DNA of 47,628 bases from CAYRGG01 sp964423745 (GCA_964423745.1 CAYRGG010000028.1:1-47628); one strand, 5' to 3'. Counted from the first letter of the stretch, positions 16,487 through 26,538 are shown. Translations and numbers: made by a program. The notes: generated by a model not told the origin, from the letters alone.

Positions 16487-17284
16487 ATGGAGCTTATCGA
16501 TAGTCACTGCCATTTTGATGAGGCGCGGTTTGATGAGGATCGTAGCGCAGTTTACCAACGGGCGCGGAATACCCATGTTGTGGCGCAAGTGTTGCCGGGC
16601 GTCGATGCTCAAGGTTGGCCAAAACTGAAGCAGGTGGCTGGGAGCTATCCCGGTTTGTATGCTGCTTACGGTTTGCATCCCATCGCCCTGGTTAACCACC
16701 GCCCGGAACATCTGAATGAATTGGAGGCGTGGATAGCTCGAGAACAGCCAGTGGCGATAGGGGAGTGTGGACTGGATTATTATGTGGAAAACTTGGAGAC
16801 GGATCAGCAAGTGTATTTTTTTACCGAGCAACTACGTATGGCTCGGTCCCATGATATTCCGGTAATCATCCATGCTCGCCGTGCGGTGGATCAGGTACTC
16901 AAGTATGTACGCCGTTTTTCAGGGGTGCGCGGGGTTGTACACAGTTTTTCCGGGAGTGAACAACAGGCTCGGCGTTTACTGGATCTAGGGATGCTGCTGG
17001 GTTTCGGTGGGCCCTTAAGTTATCCCCGCGCTACGCGTTTGCGTCATCTAGTGAAAGTGTTACCGTTAAGTAGCGTTGTGTTGGAGACCGACGCACCGTT
17101 TCAGCCAGGTATCCAGCACCAGGGTGACCGTAACGAGCCAGGTTTTTTGCCTGAAACCTTAGCCATCATGGCCCACTTGCGGGATCAAGATCCCGCTGAA
17201 ATCGCCACTGTCACCACCCGCAATGCCCGCGAGCTGTTTGGAATCCCGCCGTGTCCCATCTCTTCGCCCGCACCGAAATCCTAA
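16487..17284 (+). CDS. tatD: TatD-family metal-dependent hydrolase (DNase)
   Basis: 265 residues with the full TatD signature. HCHFD near the N-terminus gives the first metal ligands. IGECGLDYY holds the bridging Glu, IIHARRA and VVHSFSG supply His ligands, and ETDAPF supplies the last Asp. The family comprises cytosolic 3'-5' DNases linked to DNA repair; this copy is closest in style to the YjjV/TatD subgroup. Its 3' end overlaps the start of the next gene by 34 bp, in a different frame, so the two are likely co-transcribed. Confidence 0.85.
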   Translation: MELIDSHCHFDEARFDEDRSAVYQRARNTHVVAQVLPGVDAQGWPKLKQVAGSYPGLYAAYGLHPIALVNHRPEHLNELEAWIAREQPVAIGECGLDYYVENLETDQQVYFFTEQLRMARSHDIPVIIHARRAVDQVLKYVRRFSGVRGVVHSFSGSEQQARRLLDLGMLLGFGGPLSYPRATRLRHLVKVLPLSSVVLETDAPFQPGIQHQGDRNEPGFLPETLAIMAHLRDQDPAEIATVTTRNARELFGIPPCPISSPAPKS

Positions 17285-17982
17285 TTGGTAGAGACGGCCT
17301 GGACAAGTTGCGGGAAAAACACGTCCTAGTGGCTGGCTTAGGCGGCGTTGGCAGTTATGCCGCTGAAGCTATTGCGCGGGCCGGGGTAGGTCATATCACC
17401 TTGCTGGATCACGATGTGGTGGATCCCTCCAATATCAATCGCCAGCTGGTGGCGCTGCACTCTACGGTTAATCAGCCTAAGACCCGTGTCATGGCGGACA
17501 GGTTGCGTGATGTGAACCCAACATTAAACATCAATTTATTAGAGGATTTTTTACAGCCCAGTCAAGCCGAAACCTTGGTTTTGGCCGAGAACTATGATTT
17601 TGTGGCGGATTGCATCGATAGCATCGCTTGTAAGGCGGCATTAGTGGCGGCTTGTACTAAGCATGGCATTCCTGTGGTTTCTGCCATGGGGGCTGGCAAT
17701 CGCTTGGATGTGACCCGGGTGCGGGTGGCGTTGTTGGCGGATACCCAGGGTTGTCCTTTAGCCCGCGAGATGCGCGCTCAGTTACGCGCTTTACAGGGGA
17801 CGTTAGCTTATCCTGTGGTTTATACGGATGAACCACGCCGTCCTCCCTTACCTCATCAACCTGTGGCAGGCGATATACCCGGTCGACCTCGGGCAGTGAA
17901 CGGTACGATTTCCTATATGCCCCCTCTGTTCGGTATGATGTTATCGGGGGTAATTATCAAACAGTTTTTGGATGAAGCTTGA
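17251..17982 (+). CDS. tcdA: tRNA threonylcarbamoyladenosine dehydratase TcdA
   Basis: 243 residues, GTG start. An E1-like ATP-binding fold: VAGLGGVGSYAAEAIARAGV near the N-terminus, LLDHDVVDPSNINRQ with the conserved Asp and Arg, and VADCIDSIACKAAL. TcdA uses ATP to convert t6A37 in tRNAs to the cyclic ct6A form. The C-terminus (GTISYMPPLFGMMLSGVII) is typical. It overlaps tatD by 34 bp. Confidence 0.85.
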   Translation: MSHLFARTEILIGRDGLDKLREKHVLVAGLGGVGSYAAEAIARAGVGHITLLDHDVVDPSNINRQLVALHSTVNQPKTRVMADRLRDVNPTLNINLLEDFLQPSQAETLVLAENYDFVADCIDSIACKAALVAACTKHGIPVVSAMGAGNRLDVTRVRVALLADTQGCPLAREMRAQLRALQGTLAYPVVYTDEPRRPPLPHQPVAGDIPGRPRAVNGTISYMPPLFGMMLSGVIIKQFLDEA

Positions 17983-18052
17983 CTAAAAAAAGCCTATTAT
18001 GCCGCCAAGAATTTTGCCTATGGTTAACCTAAAAGAAGAGTGTCTAACAAAA

Positions 18053-19135
18053 ATGAGCTGGCCTAAAACTCCCTTAAGCGACCGTTTGCAGATTCGTTAC
18101 CCTATTCTACAAACCCCCATGGTTGATGGCATCACCACGCCACGCCTGGTGGCTGCCGTGTCTAATGCCGGTGGCTTGGGTTGTTTAGCGGCGGGTCATT
18201 TACAGCCTAAACAGATGCAAGCAGCCATTGAAGAGATCCGCAATCTCACCGATAAACCCTTTGCCGTGAATTTGCTGGTTCCGCCAAAGGCGTCAGAGGA
18301 TGATGCAACACGGATAGAGCGGGCCAATGAGCTGCTGGCGCCGTTGCGTACTGAACTGGGTCTTGCCACAACGGCGCCTAATGTAGAAGGTTTTTTACCG
18401 GATTTTAAGGCGCAGCTGACAACCCTTGTTGAGCAGCAGGTAAACATTCTAAGTTTCGGTTTTGGTGTTCCAAACCCTGAAGATATGAGGATGCTTAAAG
18501 AGCAAGGCATCACTATCTTGGGTACCGCCACTCATCTTCTAGAGGCCATTGTCTTGGAGGAGAGCGGGGTGGATATTATCGTTGCCCAGGGCGCTGAGGC
18601 AGGCGGACATCGAGGGACTTTTATAGGCGCTCCTGAACAAGGTCTAGTAGGGAATTTAGCGTTACTCCCTTTGCTAGCTCACCATATTCGTGTGCCTTTG
18701 GTGTCTTCCGGCGGTATTATGGATGGCCGTGGCATGGCGGCAACTTTTGCCCTAGGCGCGGCAGGCGTGCAGATGGGGACTGCTTTCTTAACCTGTCCAG
18801 AAAGCGGCGCTCATCCAAAATATAAGGAAATGCTACCGGAAGGTACTGAGATCACCACAGTGCTTACCCAGACCATTTCGGGTAGGCTTACTCGCGTTCT
18901 CAAGAATCGTTTGATTACCGAGTTAGCGCCTTATACGGCTGAACTTCCCAGCTACCCAGTCCAATACGCCCTGACCCATGCTATCCGGCAGTCTGCAACC
19001 GCCCAAGAACGACCGGAATTCATGGCTCTTTGGGCTGGGCAAGGGTGTGCATTTTGTGCTAACAAACCGGTAGCGCAATTATTCAAAGAGTGGGATGCCC
19101 AGTTCTTCGAGATCACCGGAGAAACTTTAGGTTAA
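18053..19135 (+). CDS. NAD(P)H-dependent flavin oxidoreductase / nitronate monooxygenase
   Basis: From ATG 18053 the protein is 360 residues and starts MSWPKTPLSDRLQIRYPILQ, the usual family start; an in-frame ATG at 17999 would add 18 unmatched residues. The FMN TIM barrel has TPMVDGITTPRLVAAVSNAG, the AQGAEAGGHRG loop with the active-site His, and VSSGGIMDGRGMAATFALGA binding the phosphate. Family members oxidise nitronates or act as FMN-dependent enoyl-ACP reductase-like enzymes. The substrate is not predictable here. Confidence 0.8.
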   Translation: MSWPKTPLSDRLQIRYPILQTPMVDGITTPRLVAAVSNAGGLGCLAAGHLQPKQMQAAIEEIRNLTDKPFAVNLLVPPKASEDDATRIERANELLAPLRTELGLATTAPNVEGFLPDFKAQLTTLVEQQVNILSFGFGVPNPEDMRMLKEQGITILGTATHLLEAIVLEESGVDIIVAQGAEAGGHRGTFIGAPEQGLVGNLALLPLLAHHIRVPLVSSGGIMDGRGMAATFALGAAGVQMGTAFLTCPESGAHPKYKEMLPEGTEITTVLTQTISGRLTRVLKNRLITELAPYTAELPSYPVQYALTHAIRQSATAQERPEFMALWAGQGCAFCANKPVAQLFKEWDAQFFEITGETLG

Positions 19136-19150
19136 GCAAGTTTATATCCT

Positions 19151-20716
19151 TTAAACTTCAGGAATAGCGCTATCGTGGGCAAAAAACTTTGCTTTGTTGC
19201 GGCCTTCGGCTTTTGCGCGATACATGGCCGTGTCAGCATTTTCCAGCAGGGTTTCAGGGTCTTCTCCATCGTTGGGAAATAATGCCACTCCAATACTGGT
19301 AGTAACACTGTATTCGTGCTTTTCCAGTCGAAAAGGCTGCGCTAGCGCTTTGAGTATTTTTTGCGCTACGGTAATGGCAACCTCTTCGTGATCTAAATAT
19401 TCCAAAAGTACGACAAATTCATCGCCGCCTAAGCGGGCAACTGTATCGGTTTCGCGAACACTGGTCTTTAAACGGGTAGCAACGATTTTTAATAAATCAT
19501 CACCGGCAGCATGTCCCAAACTATCATTAATGGTTTTAAAGTGATCCAAGTCCAGGAATAATACGGCAAGTTGTTGCCCCGAGCGTTGCGCATGGGCAAT
19601 GGCATGGTGTAAACGGTCGCGCAGCAGATTACGATTAGGCAATCCCGTTAAAATATCATGGTTTGCTTGAAAAGCCAGTTGCGCAGTATGCTTATGGGCT
19701 TCGGTCACATCACGAAAGACTGCTACAGCGCCAATCATCTTGCCATTACGGTTCGACAAGGGTGTGGCCAGTTCCTCAATGAGATATTCTTGGTGGGTAG
19801 GCGTCAATAATAACGACTTTTTATGAATACGTGAGGCCTGCTTTAAACACTCTTCTACAGCAGTAGAGGTTGTTTCCCGAGTTTTCTCATCCAAACTGAG
19901 AAAAACCTCGCCAATAGAACGCTGTTTGGCTGCCCTCCGAGACCAGCCACAAAGTTGTTCGGCAACAGGATTGAGATACCTAATGTTTTTGTGGGCATCG
20001 GTGATAACCACCGCTTCACCAATGGAGGCTAAGGTGGTTTGGAGCCGTTCTTTCTCCTGAAACAGATTTTCTTCGACACGTTGGCGCTTAGTAATTTCCG
20101 TCATCAGTTCGCGCTTGTCAACGCGTAGGCTCAACATGTTAGCGATTAAACCCTGTAAAGTACGTGCGGCAATCGCCATACCGACTAAAAAAATTAAAAT
20201 CATAGCGCCCATAATCAGGGACAGTTGATCGGCTTGTAGAAAAAAGCGCAGGGACAAAGGAAGCAAAGCAAGCACTAGAAACACCACACAAACTTCAAGT
20301 CTTGCTGACAACACCACCACCGATCCGGCAGACATGCCTGCTAACACAAAAGCAATCAGAACCTGATGACCCGGTGAATCCAGAGGAAATAGCAAAATCC
20401 CGCTGGCCCCCCAGGCTAAACCCGCTAAGCCTGCGCCCAGCAAGTATAGACGCCCCCAATAGAGTGCTTGTTGCGACTGCGCAGACGCCTTTAGATAGCG
20501 ACGTACTAGTAGGCTTCTACCAGCAGTGACGAGAATAAGAAATGCCCACCAAAAAAGAATAATGAGAGAAGCTGTCTGTGTAGCTTGAACCAGAGCAAGG
20601 ATTGTTCCATTGATCACAGTCGCAGAGTAAGCAAGCGGCGCATTACGATAAAGAAGCGCTACCTGCCCAGCATAAACGTTATGATCTGCTTCAACGCAAC
20701 AACTTTTCATCGGCAT
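19151..20716 (-). CDS. Membrane PAS-GGDEF diguanylate cyclase
   Basis: 521 residues. About five transmembrane helices span residues 30-195. A PAS domain follows (about 220-340, SIGEAVVITDAHKNIRYLNP). A GGDEF domain spans about 345-512 with an intact GGDEF signature (430-434), DLDHFKTIND and the family's terminal DTAMYRAKAEGRN. It should make cyclic di-GMP from GTP in response to a PAS or membrane signal. There is no EAL domain. It is convergent with the flavoprotein gene, which ends 15 bp away. Confidence 0.88.
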   Translation of the reverse strand: MPMKSCCVEADHNVYAGQVALLYRNAPLAYSATVINGTILALVQATQTASLIILFWWAFLILVTAGRSLLVRRYLKASAQSQQALYWGRLYLLGAGLAGLAWGASGILLFPLDSPGHQVLIAFVLAGMSAGSVVVLSARLEVCVVFLVLALLPLSLRFFLQADQLSLIMGAMILIFLVGMAIAARTLQGLIANMLSLRVDKRELMTEITKRQRVEENLFQEKERLQTTLASIGEAVVITDAHKNIRYLNPVAEQLCGWSRRAAKQRSIGEVFLSLDEKTRETTSTAVEECLKQASRIHKKSLLLTPTHQEYLIEELATPLSNRNGKMIGAVAVFRDVTEAHKHTAQLAFQANHDILTGLPNRNLLRDRLHHAIAHAQRSGQQLAVLFLDLDHFKTINDSLGHAAGDDLLKIVATRLKTSVRETDTVARLGGDEFVVLLEYLDHEEVAITVAQKILKALAQPFRLEKHEYSVTTSIGVALFPNDGEDPETLLENADTAMYRAKAEGRNKAKFFAHDSAIPEV

Positions 20717-20884
20717 GAATGGTTTTAGAAAAATAGTTTTTTAGGGTTAATTTTATAACCCATTTGTAGGCTATATTTTTCATACGGCTACTAATCTGAT
20801 GTGTTTCTAGTAGGGCAAGCAAGATGGGTTACAATTTGTGGGTCGCTAGACTAGACAAGCGTAATTTATGACTTATCCAATCTT

Positions 20885-20924
20885 AGAAAAGCAATTCCCC
20901 CCTCCGTTGTAGGGAGGAGGGAAT
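20885..20924 (-). terminator. Probable intrinsic terminator after the acyl-CoA dehydrogenase gene
   Basis: Read leftward, the DNA forms a GC-rich hairpin, ATTCCCTCCTCCC pairing with GGAGGGGGGAAT (about 20894-20924), followed by TGCTTTTCT. It sits about 40 bp beyond the acyl-CoA dehydrogenase stop and upstream of the GGDEF gene. The T-run is short, so strength is uncertain. Confidence 0.55.
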
Positions 20925-20963
20925 GCAAAGCAGCATAACCGAAATACTACTAAGATTTAGCCA

Positions 20964-22754
20964 TCAAAACGCTTCAGCTTCCATAGCCATTAAGGTGTCA
21001 GCACCTGCTTTTAACTTGGCCAAATGGGCTGCGGTATCCGGCAACATACGCTCCATAAAGAACCGCGCGAGGGTTAATTTGTTTTGATAAAAGTGCTTGT
21101 CACCTTCACCCGCCGCGAGTTTTTCTTGCGCTGCTTTGACCATGCGGACCCACATGTAACCCAACGTTACCAAAGACATGAGATAGAGATAATCCATAGA
21201 GGCCGCGGCGGCATGGTCCGGATTCTTGAGGCCATTTTCCGCGAGCCATTGCCCGGCTTCAAACAAATGTTCCAAGGAACCCATGACCGGTTGAATGAAG
21301 GGTGCCAATTCAGGATTACCCATATTCTGCTCACAAAAACCGCCAATTTCCGTAAAGAAAACCTGCATGGCGCGTCCTTTCTTGGCAGGCAGCTTGCGGC
21401 CCACCAAGTCGAGGGCTTGGATGCCATTGGCTCCTTCATAGATCTGGGCAACCCGAGCGTCACGGGTAAACTGTTCCATGCCCCACTCGCGGATATAACC
21501 ATGACCGCCTAAGCACTGTAAACACAGATTAGCGGCTTCCGTACCCATATCGGTAAAGTAGGCTTTAGCGATGGGGGTGAGTAAACCCAACATGTCTTCC
21601 GCTTGCTCACGCACCTTCTCGTCTGGGTGTTTGCGGGCTAGATCCACATACAGCGCCGTCCAGCAGGATACGGCCCGGGCGCTTTCCGTAAAGCTGCGGG
21701 CAGTCATCAGCATACGCCGAATATCGGGATGCACGATAATGGGATCAGCCGCTTGATCGGGCGCTTTAGGACCTGTCAAGGAACGCATTTGCAGGCGTTC
21801 TTTAGCATAGGCGGCGGCATTTTGATAGGCGACTTCGGCCACACTGACACCTTGCACGGCAACCCCAAGCCGGGCAGCATTCATCATAGTGAACATGGCT
21901 TTTAGGCCATTATGGGGTGCGCCCACTAAGTAGCCTGTGGCGTCATCAAAATTCATCACGCAGGTAGAATTGCCATGGATACCCAGTTTCTCTTCCAACG
22001 AACCGCAACTCACGGCGTTTTTCTCGCCTAAGCTACCGTCAGGATTCACTAACACTTTGGGGACTAGGAAAAGGCTAATGCCTTTCACACCGGGAGGGGC
22101 GTCGGGCAGTCTCGCTAGCACCAGATGAATGATGTTTTCGGTTAAATCGTGGTCGCCGGCGGAGATGAAAATCTTAGTGCCATTGAGTCGGTAGGAACCA
22201 TCCGGTTGCGGCTCAGCTTTGGTGCGCAATAGTCCTAAGTCCGTGCCAGCATGGGCCTCGGTTAAGTTCATGGTGCCGGTCCATTCGCCGCTGATCAACT
22301 TGGGCAGATACAGGGCTTTTTGTTCCGCTGAACCGTGTTGTTCAATGGCATCGATAGCGCCGTGGGTAAGGCCCGGATACATGGAGAAGGCGAAATTAGC
22401 TGAGCAGGCCATTTCATTTAAAAGAACGCCCAGCACATAGGGAAGACCCTGACCGTCGTACTCTGGATCACCCGTGAGGCCGCTCCAGCCGCCTTCCATA
22501 TACGTTTGATAAGCTTCTTTAAAACCTTTAGGCGTGGTGACATGGCCACCTTCCAAATGGCAACCTTCCTCGTCGCCGCTTTGGTTGATGGGTTGTAACA
22601 CCTCTTGAGAAAGTTTAGCGGCCTCATCCAGGATGGCGCTAACGGTATCGCGGTCTGCTTCTGCAAAACCACTTAAATCGCTATGTTGATCCATGTTAAG
22701 GACGTCATAGAGGACAAACTGCATATCAGGTACAGGAGCAGTATAGATAGGCAT
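20964..22754 (-). CDS. Acyl-CoA dehydrogenase, large (about 600 aa) FadE/DmdC-like type
   Basis: 596 residues. The N-terminal extension MPIYTAPVPDMQFVLYDVL is typical of the roughly 600-residue acyl-CoA dehydrogenase group, which has an extra C-terminal domain. The FAD-binding region has TMNLTEAHAGTDLGLLRTKA, and the C-terminal helices LCLQCLGGHGYIREWGMEQ. The catalytic base is the Glu in AQIYEGANGIQALDLVGRKL. The group includes FadE enzymes of beta-oxidation and DmdC, the methylmercaptopropionyl-CoA dehydrogenase of DMSP breakdown. No dmdB/dmdD or fadBA neighbours help to choose. Single-gene transcript with a terminator downstream. Confidence 0.85.
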   Translation of the reverse strand: MPIYTAPVPDMQFVLYDVLNMDQHSDLSGFAEADRDTVSAILDEAAKLSQEVLQPINQSGDEEGCHLEGGHVTTPKGFKEAYQTYMEGGWSGLTGDPEYDGQGLPYVLGVLLNEMACSANFAFSMYPGLTHGAIDAIEQHGSAEQKALYLPKLISGEWTGTMNLTEAHAGTDLGLLRTKAEPQPDGSYRLNGTKIFISAGDHDLTENIIHLVLARLPDAPPGVKGISLFLVPKVLVNPDGSLGEKNAVSCGSLEEKLGIHGNSTCVMNFDDATGYLVGAPHNGLKAMFTMMNAARLGVAVQGVSVAEVAYQNAAAYAKERLQMRSLTGPKAPDQAADPIIVHPDIRRMLMTARSFTESARAVSCWTALYVDLARKHPDEKVREQAEDMLGLLTPIAKAYFTDMGTEAANLCLQCLGGHGYIREWGMEQFTRDARVAQIYEGANGIQALDLVGRKLPAKKGRAMQVFFTEIGGFCEQNMGNPELAPFIQPVMGSLEHLFEAGQWLAENGLKNPDHAAAASMDYLYLMSLVTLGYMWVRMVKAAQEKLAAGEGDKHFYQNKLTLARFFMERMLPDTAAHLAKLKAGADTLMAMEAEAF

Positions 22755-23199
22755 ACTTCACTTCCTTCGGTTGGTGGTGGCATGCTCTACAGGTGAGAGC
22801 ATCGCGAAACGTGAATGGGATAAACTAAAGTGGGATAAGCTAAAAATCATTTGCTTTACCCAAATCGGGAATACATGTTTTGCATATTCTAGACTCATCG
22901 GCGACTAGACTTGTTCCAAAACCCTATACAAAACAGATAATCCAATGGAATGACCCATTAGATTCTAAAGGGTAAAAACTATTACGACTGATCGTTGCAA
23001 TCATTAAGCAACGATAGCAGATGTCTTTAAAATTGTCATGACTTGACTTTGTCAGCTTAAGGTTATCAAAGCAAACACTTTTCCGTGCTTCAAATAGCTA
23101 CTGTGGTTACCTGATGTTGCTTGGCTTTACCGATAAATCCACAGACGCTTACCCAATGAACCACCGCTGACTTGCCATCCTAAAACATCTTTTGGACGG
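22755..23199. other. Intergenic region, 445 bases, no gene seen
   Basis: It lies between the leftward acylase stop and the leftward acyl-CoA dehydrogenase start. No open frame with family features was found on either strand. It presumably holds the dehydrogenase promoter. A small repeat, AACGTGAATGGGATAAACTAAAGTGGGATAAGCTAA in outline (GGGATAA twice, 22817-22845), could be a regulator site. Confidence 0.35.
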
Positions 23200-25641
23200 T
23201 CATTCCTGGGTTGGCTCTAATCTTAACCTATGCTGCATGCGCCCCGATATAAACGGGCTGTGCGCTCCATTCTCCCAATCCTTATGGCCCTTATCAAAAA
23301 ATGGTGAGAGGGGATGCCCACTTTGCCCCACCGGCATATGTAGCACACCTTTAGCCTCTTGACCTGGCGCCACTACCATACGCTCCGAAGCGCCTTCGGT
23401 GGGTGTCTGCAGCCGCGGCATATGGTAGTCCCCCGGCAGACTCACGGGCGGTATGTCAAGCCAATACCCCAACAGGGGAAGGGCAGCGCTCAAGGGATGA
23501 CGAACATGCACCTTATTATGGGCTCCCCAGGTATGCTCTTCGAGGTTTGCCCCATCCTGGGTAAAATGTTCTATGACTTCATCCACCACATCCAGCAGTA
23601 AAGCCTGCCAATCCTTGTAACGGGGGTCAAGCAAGTGTTGGGGGCGTTCTGACACCAGACGCCACAGGGGACCTTCCCGTTGTCTCAGGTGAGTATAGGT
23701 AAAGCGTACATCCGCCTGTTTACAAGCAGCCGTCAACCTACTGAAAACACGTTCATCAAGCATGAGCCGAAAAGCTCGTACCATACGAAACCCCACCGAT
23801 TCAATACTGGCTTGACCACGCCAATTTTTTACCAGGGTGCGCAGGGTTTGTCGACGGGTATCAGCGGCAACCGCTTGTGGGGTCAGTACAGCCAATAATA
23901 CGTCCCGCCACCGTTTAAGAAATAGTGCTCGGTCGTCCAACTGAAGCGCTAATAAATCGGCTTCTGTGATGTTTTTAAGGGTAGTCAGGTGATCGCGGAT
24001 TTGCTGAGCGCGAGCGCCCAGGGCGTAGCCGCCATCCCCCAGTTGCACAGGATTGTTAGGGCTGAGTACCCGGGCATTGGCAGTCCACAAGCGGCCGGAC
24101 GGCGGATCGATGATGCGGGGATAGTCTGCTGGCGCAAGCCAGCCATCCCAACCCCGCTGACCGTCAGCCCAGGATTCAGGGAGTCGGCCATCGTGCCCAA
24201 AACGGGTTGGAATAGGACCAAAAATAGTCCAACCAATACGTCCTTTCTTGGAAGCCACAAGAAAATTCTGCGCAGGTGCGCCAACTTGGTTTGCCACAGT
24301 GATGGCCTCTTCCACGGTGGTGGCGTTTTCCAAATCAATAAGTTTTAAATTGACCCCTTCCAGATCATGGGCTACCCAACGGAGTGCCCGTTGTCTACCG
24401 CGATGGTCCTGATCCATCACCGGTCCCCAAATCGTCCAGGGCACTTCTAAAATCTGCGCAGAGCCGTTTTTAACCTGAATGGTTTCCCGGTAATAGTGCA
24501 CAGATTGGGGTCCATAGGGTGTGATATACCTGTCGGGTGTGGTGAACTCAAGCAACACCAGATCGGCCCAATCGCCATAGGAATTGGTAAAACCCCAAGC
24601 GATATCACCATTGCTGCCCGCCACGATGGCCGGGGCGCCAGGCAGAGTAACCCCAGCAACTCGGCGCTCACCGCCAGCCTGGTCGGGAAACACAAAAACA
24701 GCGCGATACCAAATGTTAGGCACACGTAGACCTAAGTGCATATCGTTGGCCAGTAACGCACTGCCGTGATGAGTATGTTGACCTGCCACGGCCCAGTTAT
24801 TACTGCCGGGGAAGAAATTGCCAGCATTTTCCTGCCAAGCTTTAGCGCGAGTTTTACTTGCCAGCGAGCCCACCTGATCACGCAGAGAAAATACCTGGGG
24901 TTTAGGTATGGGTGGAGTAGTTAATGGGGGGCCCTCTAAGGGTGCGTCCCATTCCGTACCCAGAGGAGTTAAAAATTGCGCCAGAGGTTTTGGTAATAGA
25001 TCGTGCACCAATGCATAGGCGGATTCCCGCTCCGCCTGTTTACCCTGTAAGTCAAGATACATGGCGTAAAGGACCAGCAAGGTATCTTCTGGTAGCCAAG
25101 GCATGGGTTTATCGTTCAACATGACATACTCTACCGGCCGCCCTTTGAGGGCAGCTAAGCCACTGTTAACGCCTGCTGTATAAGCCGTTAGTAATTGGCG
25201 GTGGTTACCCGGTAAATTCCCCAGGGCCTTGCGGGCCAGACTTCTAAAACGGTGCATCCGAACCTTACGATCCGCCGCCAGGGCCGCTTTGCCAAAAATT
25301 TGGGCGAGTTCTCCCGCGGCTGATCGCCGTAGTATATCCATTTGAAAAAAACGGTCTTGGGCGTGTAAAAAACCGGTGGCTTGTGCCACATCCTGTCGGG
25401 TCACGCCATGAATCGTAGGGATGCCGAGCTCATCCCGGTGAATGTTGACAGGTTTTAAGAGACCTGCTAAATCAACCTGGCCGTCGAGCACCGGTAGGCT
25501 GGCACGAAGTTGTTGATATAGCCAGATGCTGCTAAGTACAAGTAGCAATACCAAAATGCCTGCCACAAGTCCTATGGTTTTTAGTATAAAGTGCCGTTCT
25601 TTATGATAAAAAAATCTCACTGGCGCCAATCCTGGATACAC
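23200..25641 (-). CDS. Penicillin acylase family protein (Ntn hydrolase, possible AHL acylase)
   Basis: 813 residues. A membrane anchor or signal helix lies at about 20-42. The alpha-subunit region carries the family start NIHRDELGIPTIHG. The autocatalytic site is GSNNWAVAG, with the Ser (about S280) becoming the N-terminal nucleophile of the beta subunit. The beta chain has SALLANDMHLGLRVPNIWY and ends in the family's ASERMVV-type segment. Enzymes of this family hydrolyse penicillins, acyl-homoserine lactones or other amides in the periplasm. The hydrophobic N-terminus may be retained. The start may be a few codons downstream of 25641. The preceding 300 bases have no coupled gene. Confidence 0.82.
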   Translation of the reverse strand: MYPGLAPVRFFYHKERHFILKTIGLVAGILVLLLVLSSIWLYQQLRASLPVLDGQVDLAGLLKPVNIHRDELGIPTIHGVTRQDVAQATGFLHAQDRFFQMDILRRSAAGELAQIFGKAALAADRKVRMHRFRSLARKALGNLPGNHRQLLTAYTAGVNSGLAALKGRPVEYVMLNDKPMPWLPEDTLLVLYAMYLDLQGKQAERESAYALVHDLLPKPLAQFLTPLGTEWDAPLEGPPLTTPPIPKPQVFSLRDQVGSLASKTRAKAWQENAGNFFPGSNNWAVAGQHTHHGSALLANDMHLGLRVPNIWYRAVFVFPDQAGGERRVAGVTLPGAPAIVAGSNGDIAWGFTNSYGDWADLVLLEFTTPDRYITPYGPQSVHYYRETIQVKNGSAQILEVPWTIWGPVMDQDHRGRQRALRWVAHDLEGVNLKLIDLENATTVEEAITVANQVGAPAQNFLVASKKGRIGWTIFGPIPTRFGHDGRLPESWADGQRGWDGWLAPADYPRIIDPPSGRLWTANARVLSPNNPVQLGDGGYALGARAQQIRDHLTTLKNITEADLLALQLDDRALFLKRWRDVLLAVLTPQAVAADTRRQTLRTLVKNWRGQASIESVGFRMVRAFRLMLDERVFSRLTAACKQADVRFTYTHLRQREGPLWRLVSERPQHLLDPRYKDWQALLLDVVDEVIEHFTQDGANLEEHTWGAHNKVHVRHPLSAALPLLGYWLDIPPVSLPGDYHMPRLQTPTEGASERMVVAPGQEAKGVLHMPVGQSGHPLSPFFDKGHKDWENGAHSPFISGRMQHRLRLEPTQE

Positions 25642-25708
25642 TGTCTTGCAGAAGGATCTGGTAGAATTTTTTCCCTGGTTTCTGGATTAAGTTTTGGCTA
25701 GAAAGTTC

Positions 25709-25867
25709 ATGGGTAGCGCGACAACAGTGTGGGTAACTCGGCATGGTATCTATCTTGAACCTAATGATGCAATCACTTTTGGCCGTTGTCAGCAAATAGG
25801 TCAATCTATTGTTGTGGGTGCCACCGGTCCTCTTCTCTTTGGGGGGCACTTCTTTGGAAGGGTTTGA
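25709..25867 (+). pseudogene. Possible remnant of a histidine phosphatase (RHG-motif) gene
   Basis: ATG 25709 to TGA 25865-25867 encodes 52 residues that begin MGSATTVWVTRHGIYLEP. VWVTRHG is the start of many phosphoglycerate-mutase-like histidine phosphatases, including the catalytic RHG. The rest is too short and only faintly similar (GRCQQIGQSI could be the following helix). It may be an eroded gene 5' end or chance similarity. Confidence 0.25.
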
Positions 25868-26007
25868 TTACCGCACCTGTGGGCTAAGTAAAATAAGCTA
25901 TATTGATGGCAATTAGTGGCTTATCTATGCCGAGGCGGATCATTTAAGTTGTCGGGATAATAAGCTTCGGTTTAATTAACGATAAACCGTTTTTAGAGAT
26001 CAAATAA

Positions 26008-26538
26008 TTGAAATTTTTTAAAAAATTACCTCTTTATGGATTGCTTGTTTTAGCCAATAAAGCAGTTAATTTTTATAAACTAAAAATTCCTTTGTCTGAT
26101 CTTCAAAGACAAATCGAAAAAAGTTTTCCTATTCAAAAAGAGAAGTATTTTTTGCTGGTTACGTTAGCAGACCCTGTGGTAAAACTCGATGCTGAAAAAA
26201 ACCGAGTTGGTATCATATTTACGACTTATCTTCATACAGCAGGGCATATGACTGGGAGTTGGCGTAGCTTAATGGATGGGCATCTTCATTACGACAGAGA
26301 AGCAGGCGCTTTTTATCTTTCAGAGCTTAAGATCTATAGCAACGAAAAGGGCGAAGTGTCCGATACGCCTGTGGCATCGGTTCTCTATTTTGTAGAAAAA
26401 ATGCTAAATATGTTTTTTTCAGATGTGCCTGTCTATAGATTAGAAGACAATAATCTTAAACATACCCTTACTCGCCTTTTATTAAAAACAATAACTGTAC
26501 ACGAAGAAAATTTGATTATTACATTTAATCTCTATTAG
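26008..26538 (+). CDS. DUF1439 (YceB-like) protein
   Basis: 176 residues from TTG 26008. The N-terminal hydrophobic stretch (LYGLLVLANKAVNFYKL) is a weak signal or anchor. The core matches the DUF1439 layout: LQRQIEKSFPIQKEKYFLLV, LADPVVKLDAEKNRVGIIFT, and HYDREAGAFYLSELKI. Known members such as YceB are envelope lipoproteins of unknown function; this one lacks a lipobox Cys. It stands alone and overlaps a small convergent ORF by 14 bp. Confidence 0.7.
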   Translation: MKFFKKLPLYGLLVLANKAVNFYKLKIPLSDLQRQIEKSFPIQKEKYFLLVTLADPVVKLDAEKNRVGIIFTTYLHTAGHMTGSWRSLMDGHLHYDREAGAFYLSELKIYSNEKGEVSDTPVASVLYFVEKMLNMFFSDVPVYRLEDNNLKHTLTRLLLKTITVHEENLIITFNLY

